Of a stretch of DNA of 64,000 nucleotides, positions 59,551 through 64,000 are shown one piece after another. The notes beneath the pieces were generated by a model. It did no database searches. It worked only from the letters and a program-made list of their open reading frames with translations, and was not told the DNA's origin. Within the stretch, counting starts at the first letter, position 1. The number at the start of each line of letters is the position of its first letter. The DNA is from Bryoerythrophyllum caledonicum (Eukaryota; Streptophyta; Bryopsida; Pottiales; Pottiaceae). The position numbers were made by a program, and so were the translations under genes. The DNA is taken from the NCBI GenBank assembly GCA_963971425.1, contig OZ020516.1:14558593-14622592 (forward strand), written 5' to 3'.

Positions 59551-59800
59551 GAAAAACAATAATTGGTTGTATAAATTAATCTAGTAATATCTCATCTCAA
59601 AGTGGCAGTTTTGGAGTGGTTTTGGTGAAGCATTAGACACCGTCTATTAGAGGCGTCTAGAAAGTGGTCGTTTTTTACTTAAAGAGTAATAGCTCTTGTC
59701 ATTGAAGGGTTAACCCTTAAGCGTCCGGACAACCAAAATTTGGTCCATGGAGGAATTGAAAATACCTCAATATGATGGAAATTCATAATTTTCATCCACT
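59551..59800. mobile_element. Head-to-head junction of two TTAA-type element ends
   Basis: TTAA at 59710-59713 is flanked by AAGGG on the left and CCCTTAAGCGTCCGG on the right, making GGGTTAACCC. Left of it, GTGGCAGTTTTGGAGTGGTT resembles the left end of copy A in reverse. Right of it, the sequence resembles the left end of copy C. The other ends were not located. Confidence 0.45.
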
Positions 59801-60951
59801 ACTTTAAGAACATGTTGTCAATGAGTGTGTCTACCATATGCAATGTAGAAACCCTTCATGGAGACGTGCAATTTTTGTCGATAGCTTAGGTTTTAATAAA
59901 AACAGATGCGACGGCTTTAGAAGCTAGAAGCCCAAGGACAATATTTTATGGTGAGGGAAAAGTTTTTTAGAAGACCATGTATTGGATGGACAAACAAGCT
60001 GACTTCAAAAACACTATATTTGGATCATGGGCATGCTGCCTTGTTAGAGTAGGGCACTTCTTCATGGTGGGAAAGCTTGGTGGTTGGCCATTCAAAAGAG
60101 ATAATGCAAAACTTACACACTCCACTTCCCAAAACACACTCTACCATAAATTTAAGTGGTGGCCACACAACATTAAAAAAGAAATAATGCACAACTAGAT
60201 TCTTCCTCCAAAAAAAAATTAAATCATAAATTTAAGTAACGGCCATACAACATTCAAGACAAAGGCCACCTCTCTATCACAACCAACATAAGCAAGACCA
60301 CATTCACAAGAGAATGTAGTTAGAAATGACTATGAGAGAAAGAAGATTTACAAGTGAATGTGAGAGATAGAGGACTTTTTTTACAGTGGTTTACCATGAA
60401 GAAGAGGCTTAGATCACAATATTTGGATCTTCTATCTCCATCCACTGCTCCTCAATGGTGTTCCACTAAAGCAAGCACAATTGCCATCCATTTGCACACA
60501 CACCATAGAGCTAGGAAATGGCAAGTCCAAGATATATTGGGCATGCTCATTGAGAGTTACCTATTGAATCTTCCTAGATTGAAGAGCACATATCTCAGTA
60601 GTGATCACTCACCAAATCACCTTCGATGGTTGTGGTTTGCATGGTCTGCCAAATTCTTAGACTAGACCCAACACCGCCCCAAAGGTCATCCATCCGATTT
60701 CTCCACAGAAATACATCTAGCACTCCGTACAATCATCTTCCCCTTTCTAAAGGTAGAACGCAACAACAACGATGATGTAGTACGACCTAGATTACAACCA
60801 CGGAGGTTGCATTTCTCACTCAACTAAAGTGCAACAAGGAGAAGTCAAGCACCAACATACCAAGTGACACAAGCAATGATGAGCCAAAAGGAGCAAAGAG
60901 ACTTAACTTACCTACAAGCAGTTCTAGAGTACTGTAATCGGCCATGACTAA
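59801..60951. other. Intergenic, nothing identified
   Basis: Short open frames without motifs. A word CCATACAACATTNA with TAAATTTAAGTNNNGGCCA is repeated at about 60140-60180 and 60228-60255. No gene is seen. Confidence 0.45.
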
Positions 60952-61689
60952 GGGGGGTTTCGCACTAGGGGCCGAGCAATTCTAGCAATTTGATTGGCCT
61001 AGAGCTGAAAATCGGCCCGTGGGGCTTCACACTAGGGGCCAAGGGCCAAGGGCCGAAGGGCACCAAAATGCTTATATGGTAGCACTTTTTGAGAATTTTG
61101 GCGCCAAGAATTCAGCCCGTCGAGGAGAGTTTGGGTCCAACAAGAATAGAAACCCAAACTCTTGCCGAGGGGCCGAACATTTTCTCATTAAAATATTCAA
61201 AATCTGACTAGATCTCAACCGCTAGATTGAAACGGCTAGTTTTTTTTACCTTGAATGAAAGAACCGTTGCCTTCATCTTTGTTCCCCTCTCTTTCTCCTA
61301 AACCTTTCTCTCATCTTCCTTTGTTCTTGCTTATGCTGTTTTATTTGTTTTTGTCAATTTTTTTTGGGTTGTTTGATTGTTGTACCCCACATTTTTTCTT
61401 CTCCCAAATTCTGTGAGAATGGAGCGTTATTCCAACACCCCATACTTTGATAGCCAATCGGAAGATTAAGTTGGTGAGGAGAACTTTTTTGGGCTACATT
61501 CGTATAGTGCATTCCAATAATTTTCAGCACAAAATGGGGATGAAAGAAGAGAGGAGAGAATTGAGGATAATGATGATGATGTGGTTATTGTGATTTTTCA
61601 AAGAAGAGGGCGGCACCAAAGAAAAAGGCGGCACCAAGGAAGAAGGCAACATTAACCACTATGAAAATTGAAAGCGATGAAGAAGACGG

Positions 61690-62467
61690 AGGAGGTCGTA
61701 CTTGGCTTGATTAAGAGGTTCACACGTTAATTGCGCTTCGGATGGAGATGGAGCCTGAATTTGTCAGAAACGGCAATAAACAAGGTATTTTTTTTACCAT
61801 TATCTTTGTCTCTTTGCCTTCGCCTTGGCCGCCGAGCGCTGTGCCCAGCCCCCATGCCTCCTTTTCCCCCCATACCGGGGTATATGTTGTGGAAATTGAC
61901 TTGCACTTTGACAAATGCTATGGGTCTTTGTGCTGGAATTTTTTTCACCCACATTTTTTGGCCAATTCTTGATGCTTTTTGGTGGTTTGGATGCTAGGAA
62001 TCGATACATGGATTAGGCTACATACTAGATTATTTGCAATGCAGCCAAAGTTCAATCGGACAAGTATGGCATGCAAGAAGAAATTCGTCGCCATTTTCAA
62101 GTCATACAAAGAAGACAAGATGACAAATAGAATTTCAGGGAACAACCGTCATGAGAGCAAATTCTTTGAAGCAATGGATGGATGGTGGCATCAAGTCGAT
62201 AAAGTAAGGAAGCATGTTTCGGCCACAACAAATGACAGCGCCGAAATCCAAACCAGTACTACACCGAATATGACCAACTCACCGCACTCTACATCAAACA
62301 CGACTCCACAACCATCAAAAGGTAAACAAAATTTCAATGATAGAGCAATTGATATTTTTGAGAAAATGGCAGAAACTAGTTCCTCTTTACTGAAAAATTT
62401 CGAGAGGATACACGTATTGCTAGAAAGGGTAGACCATCAATTTTACCGTTTGTTCAATAATTTGTAA
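61690..62467 (+). pseudogene. Harbinger SANT/Myb-like accessory protein
   Basis: Exon 1 (to 61784, donor G|GTATTT) reads GRTWLD-stop-EVHTLIALRM and EPEFVRNGNKQ, the start of a SANT-like domain with one TAA. Exon 2 continues after an acceptor near 62044 with QPKFNRTSMACKKKFVAIFK and SYKEDKM, ESKFFEAMDGWWHQ, a Ser/Thr-rich linker and a final helix FEKMAETSSSLLKNFERIHV ending in TAA. In Harbinger elements this partner binds DNA and brings the transposase to the nucleus. It overlaps the 3' end of the opposite transposase frame by 14 bp. Confidence 0.65.
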
Positions 62468-63926
62468 ATTTTTCCTCCTGTTTAGAATCAAAATCAGAAT
62501 CAAAATCATTGGGCCATTCCATGCTTGACTTCCGTTTCGAATTCTCTCGATAAAAATTCTTTGCCAATAATTCGTGCATACTTGTTGCTTCAGTCAACAT
62601 CTTCTTGATCTTCTCTAGTCTTTCTTTCTTCGTTTCTTCTTTTTCATGGTCATCTTCATCTTCATCTTCCTTTCCTTCTTCTTCTTCAACATATATATTT
62701 TTTTCAACATTCATAGTTGATCCTTGTAATGCCCTCATCTCCTTCAATGATGCTTCAAGAATATTAAACATGTTATAGTTTTGTATATCTACTAGCCATT
62801 TATTTGCCTCATCCGAAATCTCTATCTCTGCTTCTTTGGCCCAATCCATATCAAATTCATCATCCTCCAAAATGCATAAATTATGAAGACAAATGCAAGC
62901 CGTGATAATATCCGGTACATGACGTAGATGCATGTCAATTCTCTTCAATAAAATGCGCCATCCACCCTTCAAGATCCCAAATGCCCTCTCCACGGCCATA
63001 CGTGAGCTAGATTGAATAAAATTCCAATGAGCCTTCTCTCTAGACATTCTTTATTTTTTTCCTTTTAAAGGTGAATAAAACCAAGGCCTCATAGGATAAG
63101 CCGCATCTCCAATGAACTTGAAAGGGAAAAATGCCCCTTTCATTGTCCTCTTCCCTATTTCTGATTTCTGAAATAATGCCCTATCATGTATTCGGCCAGT
63201 CCATCCAAAATCATAATCCCAAAATTTACATTTGGCATCTATAACCCCTTGGAGGAGACATGAATAAAAGCCCTTTCGACAATGATATGATATAGGATCA
63301 TGTGAAGGTGTTACGATAGGAATATGACTACCGTCAATAGCTCCAAGTATAAACGGAATGCCATGCATTGCTTCAAATTCAGAAGCAATTTTTTTCACTC
63401 TAGCCAAAGTTGGTTTTTGAAAAACTAATGGCCTCAAATGAATTTTAATAGCCTCACAACACTCCCTTACAATTTCAGAAGCTGTACACATTCCAATTTT
63501 AAACAAGTCGGCTATCATAATCAAAGAATTGCCCATTCCTAATCATGAAATTATTACCGCAACTCTTGTTTCCAAAGAAATACTATCTCTCATTTTTGTA
63601 TCTTCTTTCCTCAAAACAGGCCTTAATAAATCACATAAATACTTGAATGTAGAGATTCTTACCCTCATACGTTTCCAAAACTGGACCTCTGAAAATGATC
63701 CAAATAGTGTATGCTCCATAAAACCCCCATGCCTTTCAAATTGCCAACATGACCTTTGCGATACCACCCTCCATTGTCCTCCAACAATAAAAACCGCCAT
63801 CATCATCATTTGAACATTTTGTTCAAAAATTGCAAGCTTTTGCAATGCCAAAATGCCCACAATGGCATACTTCATAACCATGAAAACCGAAAGAAGAACA
63901 ATAATGCATTCTCTTCTAGAATCCAT
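62454..63926 (-). pseudogene. PIF/Harbinger DDE transposase with two nonsense codons
   Basis: A single frame runs from 63926 to 62454, broken by TGA at 63543 and TAA at 63051. The N-terminal part (FSEVQFWKRMRVRISTFKYL) is the helix-turn-helix region and GNSLIMIADLFKIGMCTASE continues it. The catalytic core has ILGAIDGSHIPI (Asp), YDFGWTGRIHDRALF, FIGDAAYPMRPWF (Asp) and SSRMAVERAFGILKGGWRIL (Glu), then ACICLHNLCI. The C-terminal tail is very acidic (EEEEGKEDEDEDDHEKEE). An intact protein would cut and paste the element at TAA/TTA sites. The two stops and no other damage suggest fairly recent death. Confidence 0.88.
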
Positions 63927-64000
63927 GGCTAAAGAAGGTGAGAGGAAAATTTCAGAAAATAAGTGCCTTCAAGAGGAAAAAATGGGCTTGGGAATTGCCC

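Larger units (their letters stand above)
60952..64000. mobile_element. PIF/Harbinger transposon, decayed, running off the right edge
   Basis: Two characteristic genes face each other: a SANT/Myb-like ORF on the plus strand (about 61690-62467) and a DDE transposase on the minus strand (63926-62454). A possible left end is GGGGGGTTTCGCACTAGGGG at 60952 after TAA, with a second ACACTAGGGGCC copy at about 61029. The right end lies outside the window. Confidence 0.8.

Overview
The window looks like nuclear DNA of a land plant or a close streptophyte relative. Spliced genes with short introns (59 to about 240 nt) encode a plant laccase, a GPI-type pectate lyase and an alpha-1,4-glycosyltransferase-like protein, and several introns carry TTTAGGG telomere-type repeats. 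The species cannot be named from sequence alone. A bryophyte, lycophyte or charophyte is my best guess, because the transposon types and gene-poor layout are unlike a compact angiosperm gene region. Much of the window is mobile DNA.

Region 1-28568 is one nest of transposons. The oldest layer is a decayed Ty3/gypsy retrotransposon coded on the minus strand. Read from right to left it carries gag, an aspartic protease, a cytosine-C5 DNA methyltransferase domain, reverse transcriptase, RNase H, integrase and an unidentified coiled-coil reading frame that runs off the left edge. Its gag is split by a second, much younger 12.4 kb gypsy element (13917-26314, 5-bp target duplication CCATG). Its reverse transcriptase is split by a 6.55 kb DNA transposon (3411-9962, 8-bp target duplication, 15-bp CCCGGGG inverted repeats) that encodes one very long transposase-like frame I cannot assign to a superfamily.

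Region 28400-41100 has a hairpin cluster, four copies of a 180-bp satellite and a glycosyltransferase gene with four 270-bp internal repeats. These are followed by a long CT microsatellite, an apparently intact Tc1-type (DD34E) transposon, a CACTA-like element carrying a TTAA-flanked element, and a Crinkler/FunK1-like kinase gene whose 5' splice region was hit by a 292-bp MITE.

Region 42000-54100 is the host gene part: an EMC2-like gene fragment, a complete nine-exon laccase, a complete six-exon pectate lyase with telomere-repeat introns, and a single-exon small secreted protein of unknown family.

Region 54100-64000 is gene-poor, with more TTAA-flanked elements (one with a MITE nested in it) and a PIF/Harbinger transposon, broken by stop codons, that runs off the right edge. 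The host genes do not form a pathway together. Laccase and pectate lyase are both secreted cell-wall enzymes in the same orientation.
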